Positions 1 to 5,402 of a stretch of DNA of 7,612 nt are shown one piece after another. The DNA comes from Candidatus Kaiserbacteria bacterium (lineage in GTDB: Bacteria; Patescibacteriota; Minisyncoccia; Phycocordibacterales; UBA918). The stretch is taken from NCBI GenBank assembly GCA_007117575.1, contig SKGH01000032.1:1-7612 (forward strand), given 5' to 3'. A program made the position numbers and the translations under genes. The number at the start of each line of letters is the position of its first letter. Positions within the stretch are counted from its first letter, which is position 1. The notes below the pieces were generated by a model. The model saw only the letters and a program-made list of their open reading frames with translations. It searched no databases and had not been told where the DNA came from.

Positions 1-111
1 ACCTCCTTACAGGAGCTGTACACCTTGTCACGATTTCCCATTCTTCAAAATCGCTGGCAAGGTCTTGCGAAGCTTCGAGTATTCGCTTCTCACCCTACCG
101 AGAAGCTAGAA
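1..111 (+). repeat. F1 structured repeat, copy A (identical to 5274-5384)
   Basis: All 111 bases recur exactly at 5274-5384; the copy starts at the window edge and may extend further left. It folds as follows: hairpin P1 (3-7 with 11-15, loop TAC); 8-bp stem P2 (ACCTTGTC 22-29 with GGCAAGGT 56-63, one G-U pair) enclosing P3 (31-36 with 48-53, 11-base loop); then P4 (69-73 with 85-89), then TCACCC. A competing hairpin (GCTTCTC 85-91 with GAGAAGC 100-106) excludes P4 and is followed by six T at 113-118, so this copy could end transcripts arriving from the left. The gene promoter lies after the element. Strand of function is unknown. I do not recognise the family; it could be a non-coding RNA, a 3' element or a folded recombination site. 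Confidence 0.8.
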
Positions 112-121
112 CTTTTTTGTA

Positions 122-130
122 TGTTATAGT
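122..130 (+). promoter_or_regulatory. Extended -10 promoter of the NUDIX gene
   Basis: TGTTATAGT fits the extended -10 pattern TGnTATAnT. It ends 10 bases before the ATG at 140, so the transcript would start about 2 to 4 bases before the start codon, essentially leaderless. No -35 match is seen at the usual distance, where the end of the F1 repeat lies. The matching position at 5386-5394, after the other F1 copy, has the same arrangement. Confidence 0.5.
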
Positions 131-139
131 GGTCACACT

Positions 140-649
140 ATGAGCAATAAAACATCCCACGACAGTGAGACGGCAGCACACGGGCAGCAGGTTATTACTG
201 CTTGTGCTTTCATTCATCACACTTTTGATGGAGTAACAAAGGTATTTCTACCAAAACGAGCAGATACTAAAAAATTTCTTCCTGGAGTATACGAGCTACC
301 TGGAGGTCATATTGACTTTGGAGAGGGTATCGCTGATGGGCTGCAAAGAGAAATCAGAGAAGAGTTTGGAGTTAGTGTAAATATTGGAGACCCTTTTGCA
401 TCGTTTACATATACCAATAACATCAAAGGATCTCATTCGGTCGAGGTAATATACTTCGCCACATTCAAATCCCCCATCGATCAGATACAACTTGACCCCG
501 CAGACCATTCTACTTTTGACTGGTTCGCTGAAATTGAGCTCGATAAAGTAGTTGATGAAAACAAACGAGATGATGACCCTGAAATAAAAGCGCTCTACAA
601 AGCCTTCTCTTTACTTCGTGGTGAAGCTCCAAACTTCGGCAAAGACTAG
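140..649 (+). CDS. NUDIX hydrolase
   Basis: NUDIX enzymes cleave nucleoside diphosphates linked to another group, often damaged or surplus nucleotides, in the cytoplasm with Mg2+. The 169-residue protein has a complete Nudix box at residues 56-78 that fits GX5EX7REUXEEXGU: G56, E62, R70, E71, E74, E75, G77. It is preceded by LPGVYELPGG, typical of the fold. Residues 1-17 are polar and probably disordered, and the domain begins at VITACAF. The ATG at 140 is favoured because an extended -10 box ends at 130; no Shine-Dalgarno site is present. The true substrate cannot be read from sequence; house-cleaning of oxidised dNTPs is the default guess. A deaminase-like fragment starts 4 bases after the stop, so this was probably the first gene of a two-gene nucleotide-metabolism operon. 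Confidence 0.9.
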   Translation: MSNKTSHDSETAAHGQQVITACAFIHHTFDGVTKVFLPKRADTKKFLPGVYELPGGHIDFGEGIADGLQREIREEFGVSVNIGDPFASFTYTNNIKGSHSVEVIYFATFKSPIDQIQLDPADHSTFDWFAEIELDKVVDENKRDDDPEIKALYKAFSLLRGEAPNFGKD

Positions 650-653
650 TACT

Positions 654-785
654 ATGAATGAAAAAGCTATATTTGAATATCTGTTTAGTATCGCACCCCA
701 GTCAAAAGATACAGACGGGGTGGTAACTTGCTGTCTAAGTGCTCCCGTCATTATTTACAAACCAACCGCTACTTCTAATGCCTAG
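654..785 (+). pseudogene. Possible truncated nucleoside deaminase-like fragment
   Basis: A 43-codon frame begins 4 bases after the NUDIX stop. Its first 28 or so residues (MNEKAIFEYLFSIAPQ, then SKDTDGVVTCCL) look like a genuine protein start and remind me of the N-terminus of cytidine/deoxycytidylate deaminase-like enzymes, where GVV-CLV precedes the first strands. The zinc motifs (HAE, PCxxC) that should follow are missing. After about base 740 the frame turns into unremarkable sequence and stops. I infer a gene truncated by deletion or recombination just behind the NUDIX gene. The deaminase identity is from memory of similar starts and is weak; it could instead be a short real peptide. Confidence 0.35.
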
Positions 786-920
786 ACATCTATTTATTTA
801 TATCAAGAGCGGATGTTTTCCTGCACAAAACTAGTGCGAGTACTATTTTTAGGGCTTATTTATCAATTTAAACATTATCCACCACCTTCAGGACACCAAC
901 CACCTCAATTGCGTTTACAA

Positions 921-929
921 TGGTATAAT
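921..929 (+). promoter_or_regulatory. Extended -10 box of a possible very short transcript
   Basis: TGGTATAAT is a perfect extended -10 box. Transcription would start near 936 and meet the terminator at 956-986 after about 50 bases. An ATG at 942 opens a 24-codon frame (942-1016) running through the terminator; I do not consider it a gene. No good -35 box is present. Confidence 0.4.
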
Positions 930-955
930 TAAACTGCTAGCATGCAAGTTCAACA

Positions 956-986
956 AAAAACACCACGGGCCTACCGTGATGTTTTT
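956..986. terminator. Bidirectional intrinsic terminator
   Basis: CACGG (964-968) pairs with CCGTG (974-978) around the loop GCCTA. After one mismatch the stem continues with ACA/TGT and an A-tract (955-960) opposite a T-tract (982-986). Read on the plus strand it ends in five T; read on the minus strand it ends in six T. It therefore can stop transcription in both directions, although no confident gene lies immediately on either side. Confidence 0.7.
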
Positions 987-1535
987 GCTTTAGAGAAGAC
1001 TCTTTACTTTCAGTGAGACACTCCAGAATGGTTGTAAGACAAACTCTTGTGACTCTAGACATCCAGTGGTTAGCTTTCCGTCCTTCAAAGAAATTAAACG
1101 ATACCTCTATAAAGACTAGTCCTAATGATTGTTGCAACGCACATCAGCACTAGGTTTCCCCGCAAGTTCAGACGACCTTACAAGTCATCATAGAGTGGGG
1201 TACGTTCAATAGGTTTGTCATAAAAAATGATTTTACCTAGTAACGTACTGCCGAAGCAGCATATATATTATACTTCAAATCAAACTGCAGTGAAATCAAA
1301 CATTGGAATGTATATGGTTTCACCCCCTAGAGATACAGTTCGAACCGTCCTCTACGACCACGCCTATCATTACTTTTTTGCGGGAAATTTAAATATGGAA
1401 GGGCGAGGCCAAAAATACTCAGCGAAATAACTCTATTTATGAGCATCACAGCTGTTAAAAACACCAAATTCAAGAAGGTTGTCTTGTTAAAATATACTAG
1501 AGTCATAAAAACAAATATTTTCAATATCTAAAGAT

Positions 1536-2111
1536 ATGTTAACCACCGACCTTCTAATACGAAATAAGCTAGTTGAATATATAAAATCACAACATACTGA
1601 TCACTCCGCAAGAGTTGTTCAAGAATTATCTGTTTGTGGCGGTAAAGCACGTATAGATGTCGCTACCATCAATGGAACAATGCACGGATTTGAAATCAAA
1701 AGTGATGTAGACTCTTTACAAAGATTTTCTCAACAAATTGATTTTTATAATTGTGTTTTTGACAAACTCACACTTGTTGTAGGGGTTTCTCATTTATACG
1801 AAGCATTTACTATGGTACCCGAATGGTGGGGTGTAATGGTAGCAAGAACAGATGAACAGAATAAGATTTATTTTAACACCATACGTGACAGTCAATTCAA
1901 TGAACAGATCAAGCTGAAGGAGGTGGCGAGCTTACTATGGAAGACAGAAGCCCTAAATATTTTGAATACAGCAGGAATCAAGCGTGGATATCAGTCGAAG
2001 ACCCATAGTCAGCTTTGCGAAAAACTATCTGAGGAATTTGATAGGGCGTCTTTATCGCAATTTGTCAGAGACTCATTGTTTAATCGACCAAATTGGAAAG
2101 CTGTCGCATAA
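1536..2111 (+). CDS. sce7726 family protein (PD-(D/E)XK nuclease-like)
   Basis: This 191-residue protein matches what I know of the sce7726 family, uncharacterised proteins often found next to sce7725 (beta) family proteins. A PD-(D/E)XK nuclease core is visible: E30 in RVVQELSV, D41 in ARIDVA, and E53-I-K55 in GFEIKS, with Q67 in RFSQQIDFY on the following helix. The cytoplasmic function would be DNA or RNA cleavage, but this is inferred from the motif only. The start is the first ATG of the frame; no Shine-Dalgarno site precedes it. Its 3' end overlaps the end of the opposing sce7725 gene by 32 bases, so the partners are convergent here and not in one operon. It may be an effector nuclease of a defence or stress system. 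Confidence 0.8.
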   Translation: MLTTDLLIRNKLVEYIKSQHTDHSARVVQELSVCGGKARIDVATINGTMHGFEIKSDVDSLQRFSQQIDFYNCVFDKLTLVVGVSHLYEAFTMVPEWWGVMVARTDEQNKIYFNTIRDSQFNEQIKLKEVASLLWKTEALNILNTAGIKRGYQSKTHSQLCEKLSEEFDRASLSQFVRDSLFNRPNWKAVA

Positions 2112-3240
2112 CTAAAGCTATGTGGTGACTAATACCAGCGGCAATCCAGTCTTGAGTTCTTCCCGTGCCTTTGATTGATTTATCACGACGATATTTCTCC
2201 CAGTGGATAGCTTTTTCAACAATATAATTGTCACCGTAACTAAACTTCTCTCTCTCACCAAAAGTAGCTTGGTTAAATTCTGGCTGCAAGACAAGCAGGC
2301 TTGCGTTGGCTAAATAATACCCAAATTCTCTTTTTTTTCCCTTCATTATCATCCAACTACACTCAAGAGAATACTTGAGCGTAGACGTTGATTCAAAAAA
2401 TTGTAACGAATCGTTATAGAGAGGGTGTCTGATACTGTAGTCAGAAAAAATAGGCTTCCGTATATCGTTGTCATTTTGTAATACATTCTGTTGCCAAGCA
2501 ATCCAATCGATTCTGGTAATATATGTTGGATCATCTAGAGAACAAGTTGACATATCAACTGGGAATGCCCCGCTGCTAAAAATAAATGTTTTAAATTCAT
2601 CAAGTCTGTCAATTGTTTGAGCTGCTGAATACACCACATTGCATTGCTCAACCTCATCAATATATTTTAAATCAACTAAAAGATGTGCTTTGTCGTATTT
2701 GAGACCTAAGGTATCCAATACGCTTTTTAGTTCCTGATTTAGTCCTTGCACGTCCTTTAGGCTAAAGGTGGTTACGCGTATACACACTTCGCATACCTGA
2801 TTTCCAGAAACCAGTTTTGCAAATAACTCAAAAATTTTTTGATTATCAGCTAAATTTACAACGGGAATAATCCTTAAACCAGTTTTACAACATTCAGATA
2901 GGATTGTATTGAAAGTAAAACATTTTAGATCCACGGTCTTATCTCGATTATGCAGCCAACTGACATCCAAATACAAATCTCTTTTACCCCAAACTTTTTT
3001 AATTTCTTTTGGTATGTTAAAGACTCTTTCTTCAGTCATTTTTTTTACCATTTCGTCTAGGATTTCATCATCAGTCTTTTTGGTGTTTGTCTTACTATTT
3101 GTGTATTGACTAACACTCGGCAAAACTACTTCGGCAATGGGAACAATGTGGTCTTTGTGTTTATCTGCAACTTTTTCCAACGCTGTTTGTTCGGCAGCTT
3201 TCCATTTTAATATTGGTACATAGTTTTTTTCTATTCTCAT
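2080..3240 (-). CDS. sce7725 / beta family protein
   Basis: The 386-residue protein starts MRIEKNYVPILKWKAAEQTA, the characteristic opening of the beta family (related to phage T4 beta protein, also called sce7725). The ending, with TQDWIAAGISHHI, is also typical. The family has no established biochemical role. No membrane segments or signal peptide are visible; the protein should be cytoplasmic. It is the last gene of the minus-strand operon: its ATG lies only 3 bases after the stop of the HigA-ImmA gene, indicating co-transcription and probable translational coupling. It converges with the sce7726 gene, overlapping 32 bases at the 3' ends, which may let the two transcripts interfere with or pair with each other. 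Functional linkage to sce7726 is known by gene neighbourhood; a role in defence is my inference. Confidence 0.8.
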   Translation of the reverse strand: MRIEKNYVPILKWKAAEQTALEKVADKHKDHIVPIAEVVLPSVSQYTNSKTNTKKTDDEILDEMVKKMTEERVFNIPKEIKKVWGKRDLYLDVSWLHNRDKTVDLKCFTFNTILSECCKTGLRIIPVVNLADNQKIFELFAKLVSGNQVCEVCIRVTTFSLKDVQGLNQELKSVLDTLGLKYDKAHLLVDLKYIDEVEQCNVVYSAAQTIDRLDEFKTFIFSSGAFPVDMSTCSLDDPTYITRIDWIAWQQNVLQNDNDIRKPIFSDYSIRHPLYNDSLQFFESTSTLKYSLECSWMIMKGKKREFGYYLANASLLVLQPEFNQATFGEREKFSYGDNYIVEKAIHWEKYRRDKSIKGTGRTQDWIAAGISHHIALVMRQLSNLVD

Positions 3241-3243
3241 ATT

Positions 3244-4425
3244 TTACTTATTCCAAGCTATCTCAGGAAAACTGTCTCTAACAGTTGATTCGGTAATCAC
3301 CTTTGTTAATTTTGCCCAATCTTTCATCTCGTATCGAATTTTTCCAGCAACTATTGCTGTATGTACCCCTATTTCACTTGCTAATGCACTGGCTGACAAC
3401 CGAGATGGAACTAACTTTGCCGCACTAATTTCCCATTTTTCAGTAGGTACTAATGCTTCACTGGCTAAATCATCAGCTTCTTTTTCCATTTCGCTAACCT
3501 CTACACCCGCAACCTTTTCAAGTTCGTCGTAAAAAATCAAACTCTCCTGGTTTTTATGAAGTGAAATATGGGCAAGTTCGTGCATCAAAGTAAACCAAAA
3601 ATTGTCAAGACGGTCGAATCTTAACGTGAGTCCAATAATGGGATTTTCTTGATTCACCAGAACAGCTGCACCATCCAGTCGTGTCTTCTTAAAATGAGGT
3701 TCTATTACTAAGATGATTCCATTCTTTCCAAGAAATTCTTGAACTTTTTTAGGTGCATTCTCATCGGTACTGATTTTTGCCACCTTGCGCATAAACGCAA
3801 GATCAACTGTTCCGTCAAGATACTCAGTAGTCACTTTCATCTGTTCAGCCCTTTTCAGTACACATCCAAACCACGCTGCGAGTGCATTTTTATCTGTAAG
3901 TGGTGAGGTTCTATAATTTGATTGTCTAAGTAAACCAGCCAACTGAACTTCTCTATTTCTAAAGGTAAATAGATTATCTAGACTGACATTTCCAAGTCTA
4001 TTTAATACTTCAGATCGCAATCCTTCGGTCCAACTAGCAGTATTTTTAGAATCATTTACCTCTACATCCTGAATGAGCACTTTAGCAGGAATACCGAGAC
4101 CTTTCTCCAAAGAGCGAATCATTGACAGTGATAGTGAACGCTTACCAGAGAGAACCTCGGATACTTTACTTTTACTACCAATGAATGGCTCAAGATCGCT
4201 TGGCTTCAAATTAAGCTGTTCCATTCGAAACTTGATGGATTCAACTGGGTTCGGAAGTGCAGACGGAAAATTACTTTCTTCGTATGCTTCTATAAGCGTG
4301 GCTAATAGCTGTAATTGATCAGATTCTTCAGAGCCTTGAGCAGGATTAAGAAGCATAAGCTCTTCTAATTTTGAAAGAGCCTCTTCGTAATCGTTTTGTG
4401 TTTTGATTACTTTAATGTTGATCAT
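3244..4425 (-). CDS. HigA-type antitoxin fused to ImmA/IrrE metallopeptidase
   Basis: In this 393-residue fusion, residues 1-60 resemble the HigA (COG5499) N-terminal region. Residues about 62-118 are a Cro/C1 helix-turn-helix (LKPSDLEPFIGSKSKVSEVL, then SGKRSLS). Residues about 230-330 are an ImmA/IrrE zinc peptidase with H282-E283-L-A-H286 and a downstream EKEADD, where E316 is the likely third ligand. The protein should bind the promoter inverted repeat upstream of higB, neutralise HigB, and may cleave a regulator or itself. It sits second in the operon, 5 bases after the toxin gene and 3 before sce7725. Toxin-first order is normal for higBA. ImmA-type peptidases relieve repression in mobile elements, so this protein could switch the operon on under stress; that is inference. 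Confidence 0.88.
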   Translation of the reverse strand: MINIKVIKTQNDYEEALSKLEELMLLNPAQGSEESDQLQLLATLIEAYEESNFPSALPNPVESIKFRMEQLNLKPSDLEPFIGSKSKVSEVLSGKRSLSLSMIRSLEKGLGIPAKVLIQDVEVNDSKNTASWTEGLRSEVLNRLGNVSLDNLFTFRNREVQLAGLLRQSNYRTSPLTDKNALAAWFGCVLKRAEQMKVTTEYLDGTVDLAFMRKVAKISTDENAPKKVQEFLGKNGIILVIEPHFKKTRLDGAAVLVNQENPIIGLTLRFDRLDNFWFTLMHELAHISLHKNQESLIFYDELEKVAGVEVSEMEKEADDLASEALVPTEKWEISAAKLVPSRLSASALASEIGVHTAIVAGKIRYEMKDWAKLTKVITESTVRDSFPEIAWNK

Positions 4426-4430
4426 AAGCC

Positions 4431-4718
4431 TTATTTAATTTGCCACTTATCGTACTCTTCATGAGTACCTATCTTTTTGACTAAGACTACTTGCTCTTCG
4501 TAGCTGATAAGCACCCACAGCCGATACTTGTTCCCACAAATATTAAAAATGGTGTTAAGGTTACCTAAAGGGTCAGCAGTAGGGTACTGACGCTTCATAT
4601 CGTGTGGAGACCGCCAATCAGCATCCTTCACCTCGGCTTCCCACGCTTCTACTTGTTTACGGGCGTCTGCGTGTCTTTGTTTGAAGCTATATAATTCTTT
4701 TTTACCTAGTAATCTCAT
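4431..4718 (-). CDS. higB: HigB-type mRNA interferase toxin
   Basis: From the ATG at 4718 this is a 95-residue protein starting MRLLGKKELYSF. It matches the HigB_toxin family (RelE fold): DADWRSPHDMKRQYPTAD, then FNICGNKYRLWVLISY, then VKKIGTHEEYD near the end. Such toxins cut mRNA at the ribosome. An in-frame ATG at 4760 would add 14 residues, but they have no family similarity and would cross the operator-like repeat at 4734-4750, so I prefer 4718. It is the first gene of the operon, followed 5 bases later by its cognate HigA fusion. The symbol follows family membership and toxin-first gene order. Confidence 0.87.
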   Translation of the reverse strand: MRLLGKKELYSFKQRHADARKQVEAWEAEVKDADWRSPHDMKRQYPTADPLGNLNTIFNICGNKYRLWVLISYEEQVVLVKKIGTHEEYDKWQIK

Positions 4719-4733
4719 CTTGATTAATAAAAT

Positions 4734-4750
4734 GTTCCCTACTTGGGAAC
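4734..4750 (-). promoter_or_regulatory. Operator-like inverted repeat upstream of higB
   Basis: GTTCCC (4734-4739) and GGGAAC (4745-4750) form a perfect 6-bp inverted repeat with a 5-base spacer, 15 bases before the preferred higB ATG. This is the expected type of binding site for the helix-turn-helix of the neighbouring HigA fusion. On the minus strand, TTGTAA and, 16 bases on, GTAACT just upstream of the repeat are a weak promoter candidate. Binding here would repress the whole higB-higA-sce7725 operon. Confidence 0.5.
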
Positions 4751-4854
4751 AAGTTACCATATAAAAGAAATGTTTACAATGTTCTCATCACCTATATATC
4801 AGCCATACAACATAGAACACGGTCTCAAATAGGAGATGGGCTAGATCCCCCTAG

Positions 4855-4945
4855 TCACCCAAAACAAACCCTCGCTTCATCTAACCAACCCGGGGTCATT
4901 TCTTCAAAAGAATTCCACTCGAAGGACAGTAGTCGCCCAAATGCA
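4855..4945 (-). repeat. F2 repeat, diverged copy, with minus-strand coding remnant
   Basis: Bases 4864-4888 match the F2 core at 6675-6699 at 23 of 25 positions. On the minus strand the segment reads as a C-terminal protein end: WNSFEEMTPGW, then LDEARVCFG and a TGA stop at 4855-4857. The copy at 7364-7450 gives RNKFEHQYLAW, then LDEARVCMG and TGA. Within residues shared by the two, the N, F, E, L and A codons differ only synonymously, which suggests coding descent. No start codon is visible here: in-frame stop TAA lies inside the hairpin at 4930-4982. It is probably a broken end of a small gene family that I do not recognise. Confidence 0.4.
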
Positions 4946-4982
4946 GGGACCCCTTATGGGGTCTTTTGCATTTGGGCGACTA
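4930..4982. repeat. 53-base hairpin with nested intrinsic terminator
   Basis: TAGTCGCCCAAATGCA (4930-4945) is perfectly complementary to 4967-4982. Inside it, GACCCC (4948-4953) pairs with GGGGTC (4958-4963) around the loop TTAT and is followed by TCTTTT, a classical terminator for plus-strand transcription. GGACAG (4924-4929) and CTGTCC (5004-5009) could add an outer stem. The perfect 16-bp arms could also form a cruciform. No plus-strand gene lies immediately upstream, so the purpose of a plus-strand terminator is unclear. The outermost ten bases, TAGTCGCCCA, recur at 5231-5240 beside an F1 copy. Confidence 0.75.
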
Positions 4983-5130
4983 AAGAAGTGCCCTGCGTTA
5001 CTTCTGTCCGGAAACGAAGCCACGGAACATGTGACGAGCGACCACAAAGAGCGAGGCACTACGAGTGGCCGACCAAGAAACCGAGTCTATTTTATGAACG
5101 TAGTTATATAAAATATCCGGTATTCTGGGT
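4983..5130. other. Unexplained non-coding segment with local stems
   Basis: This segment is flanked by inverted ten-base arms (TGGGCGACTA at 4973-4982 and TAGTCGCCCA at 5231-5240) together with the F1 copy at 5134. Local inverted repeats include AGAAGT/ACTTCT (4984-4989, 5000-5005) and CACT/AGTG around 5058-5067. Overlapping frames of 60 to 70 codons cross it on both strands but end inside the F1 stems and look spurious. Together with the F1 copy it could be one folded RNA of about 250 bases closed by the terminal arms; this is speculative. Confidence 0.3.
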
Positions 5131-5133
5131 CGA

Positions 5134-5228
5134 TTCCTTACAGGAACTGTACACCTTGTCAGTATTTTGTTCGTAAACTCCAAAATACTAGGCAAGGTCT
5201 TGCGCCAGTTCCCCAAACTGGCTCACCC
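5134..5228 (+). repeat. F1 structured repeat, diverged copy
   Basis: This copy keeps the single-stranded cores of copy A and the P2 stem unchanged, but changes both sides of the other stems. P1 is TTCCT-TAC-AGGAA, so the outer C-G pair of copy A becomes T-A. P2 is identical (5153-5160 with 5191-5198). P3 is GTATTTTG (5162-5169) with CAAAATAC (5181-5188), again with an 11-base loop. P4 is GCCAGTT (5204-5210) with AACTGGC (5216-5222). TCACCC follows, as in copy A. Preserved pairing despite changed bases is strong evidence that the fold matters. The competing hairpin and T-run of copy A are absent here. Confidence 0.8.
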
Positions 5229-5235
5229 GGTAGTC

Positions 5236-5270
5236 GCCCACTATTTTGGGCTTTACTTTATAAAGCTTTT
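5236..5270 (+). terminator. Two overlapping weak terminator-like hairpins
   Basis: GCCCA (5236-5240) pairs with TGGGC (5247-5251) and is followed by TTTACTTT. Overlapping it, GCTTTA (5250-5255) pairs with TAAAGC (5261-5266) and is followed by TTTT. They lie between the diverged F1 copy and the intact F1 copy and could end a transcript carrying the former. The stems are short or AT-rich, so efficiency is doubtful. Confidence 0.4.
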
Positions 5271-5273
5271 CTG

Positions 5274-5384
5274 ACCTCCTTACAGGAGCTGTACACCTTG
5301 TCACGATTTCCCATTCTTCAAAATCGCTGGCAAGGTCTTGCGAAGCTTCGAGTATTCGCTTCTCACCCTACCGAGAAGCTAGAA
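5274..5384 (+). repeat. F1 structured repeat, copy B (identical to 1-111)
   Basis: Identity with bases 1-111 is complete and stops at 5384, one base before the downstream promoter sequence diverges. All stems described for copy A are present at offset 5273. The six-T run found after copy A is missing, so the competing hairpin is not followed by a terminator tail. As with copy A, a leaderless gene with an extended -10 box follows directly. Perfect identity over 111 bases at 5.2 kb distance implies recent duplication or ongoing recombination between copies. Confidence 0.85.
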
Positions 5385-5385
5385 A

Positions 5386-5394
5386 TGATATACT
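5386..5394 (+). promoter_or_regulatory. Extended -10 promoter of the glutamine amidotransferase gene
   Basis: TGATATACT fits TGnTATAnT and ends 9 bases before the ATG at 5403, so the mRNA should be leaderless. No -35 match is visible; the usual position falls in the end of the F1 copy. The arrangement mirrors that of the NUDIX gene. Confidence 0.5.
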
Positions 5395-5402
5395 GATTTA
5401 TA

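Larger units (their letters stand above)
786..1535. other. 750-base stretch with no convincing gene
   Basis: Frames of 60 to 67 codons exist on both strands but overlap each other, lack recognisable domains and have no start signals. Visible items are an extended -10 box at 921-929, a bidirectional terminator at 956-986, and a near-palindrome around 1336-1349 (ACAGTTCGAACCGT, one mismatched pair). Base composition is like the rest of the window. The stretch may be decayed remains of former cassettes, consistent with the truncated frame at 654-785. The start region of the gene at 1536 is AT-rich with a TATACT at 1493-1498, but no clear promoter with a -35 box can be defined. Confidence 0.5.

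Noticed and set aside
1..139. F1 as a riboswitch controlling the NUDIX gene (and at 5274 the amidotransferase gene)
   Set aside because: The extended -10 box lies after the element in both cases and predicts leaderless mRNAs, so the element would not be in the controlled transcript.
937..1137. 66-codon minus-strand frame
   Set aside because: It runs into a terminator at its 3' end, has no start signal and no recognisable domain; I could not support it as a gene.
1330..1356. tRNA T-arm-like GTTCGAACC
   Set aside because: The flanking bases do not form the five-base T stem on either strand and no anticodon or D arm can be placed.
1227..1524. Overlapping frames on plus (1227-1430) and minus (1327-1524); the minus one has a hydrophobic N-terminus that could suggest a small membrane toxin
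   Set aside because: They overlap each other in AT-rich sequence, have no ribosome site or close promoter, and the hydrophobicity is explained by composition.
4718..4760. Upstream ATG (4760) as the higB start
   Set aside because: The extra 14 residues have no family similarity and the extension would cover the operator-like repeat; HigB proteins normally begin as seen from 4718.
4864..4902. F2 or F1 as canonical integron attC sites (GTTAGAT and ATCTAAC occur in F2)
   Set aside because: Only one R-like box is found per element; no properly spaced RYYYAAC/GTTRRRY pair, and the other F2 copies read GCTAGAT. No integrase gene is visible.
4988..5216. Opposing frames of 62 and 72 codons across the non-coding region
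   Set aside because: Both cross the F1 stems, whose conservation is explained by structure, and neither has a start signal or protein similarity I recognise.
4930..5384. CRISPR array or insertion-sequence ends
   Set aside because: Repeats are too few, unequal in length and irregularly spaced for CRISPR; no transposase or target duplication accompanies the inverted arms.
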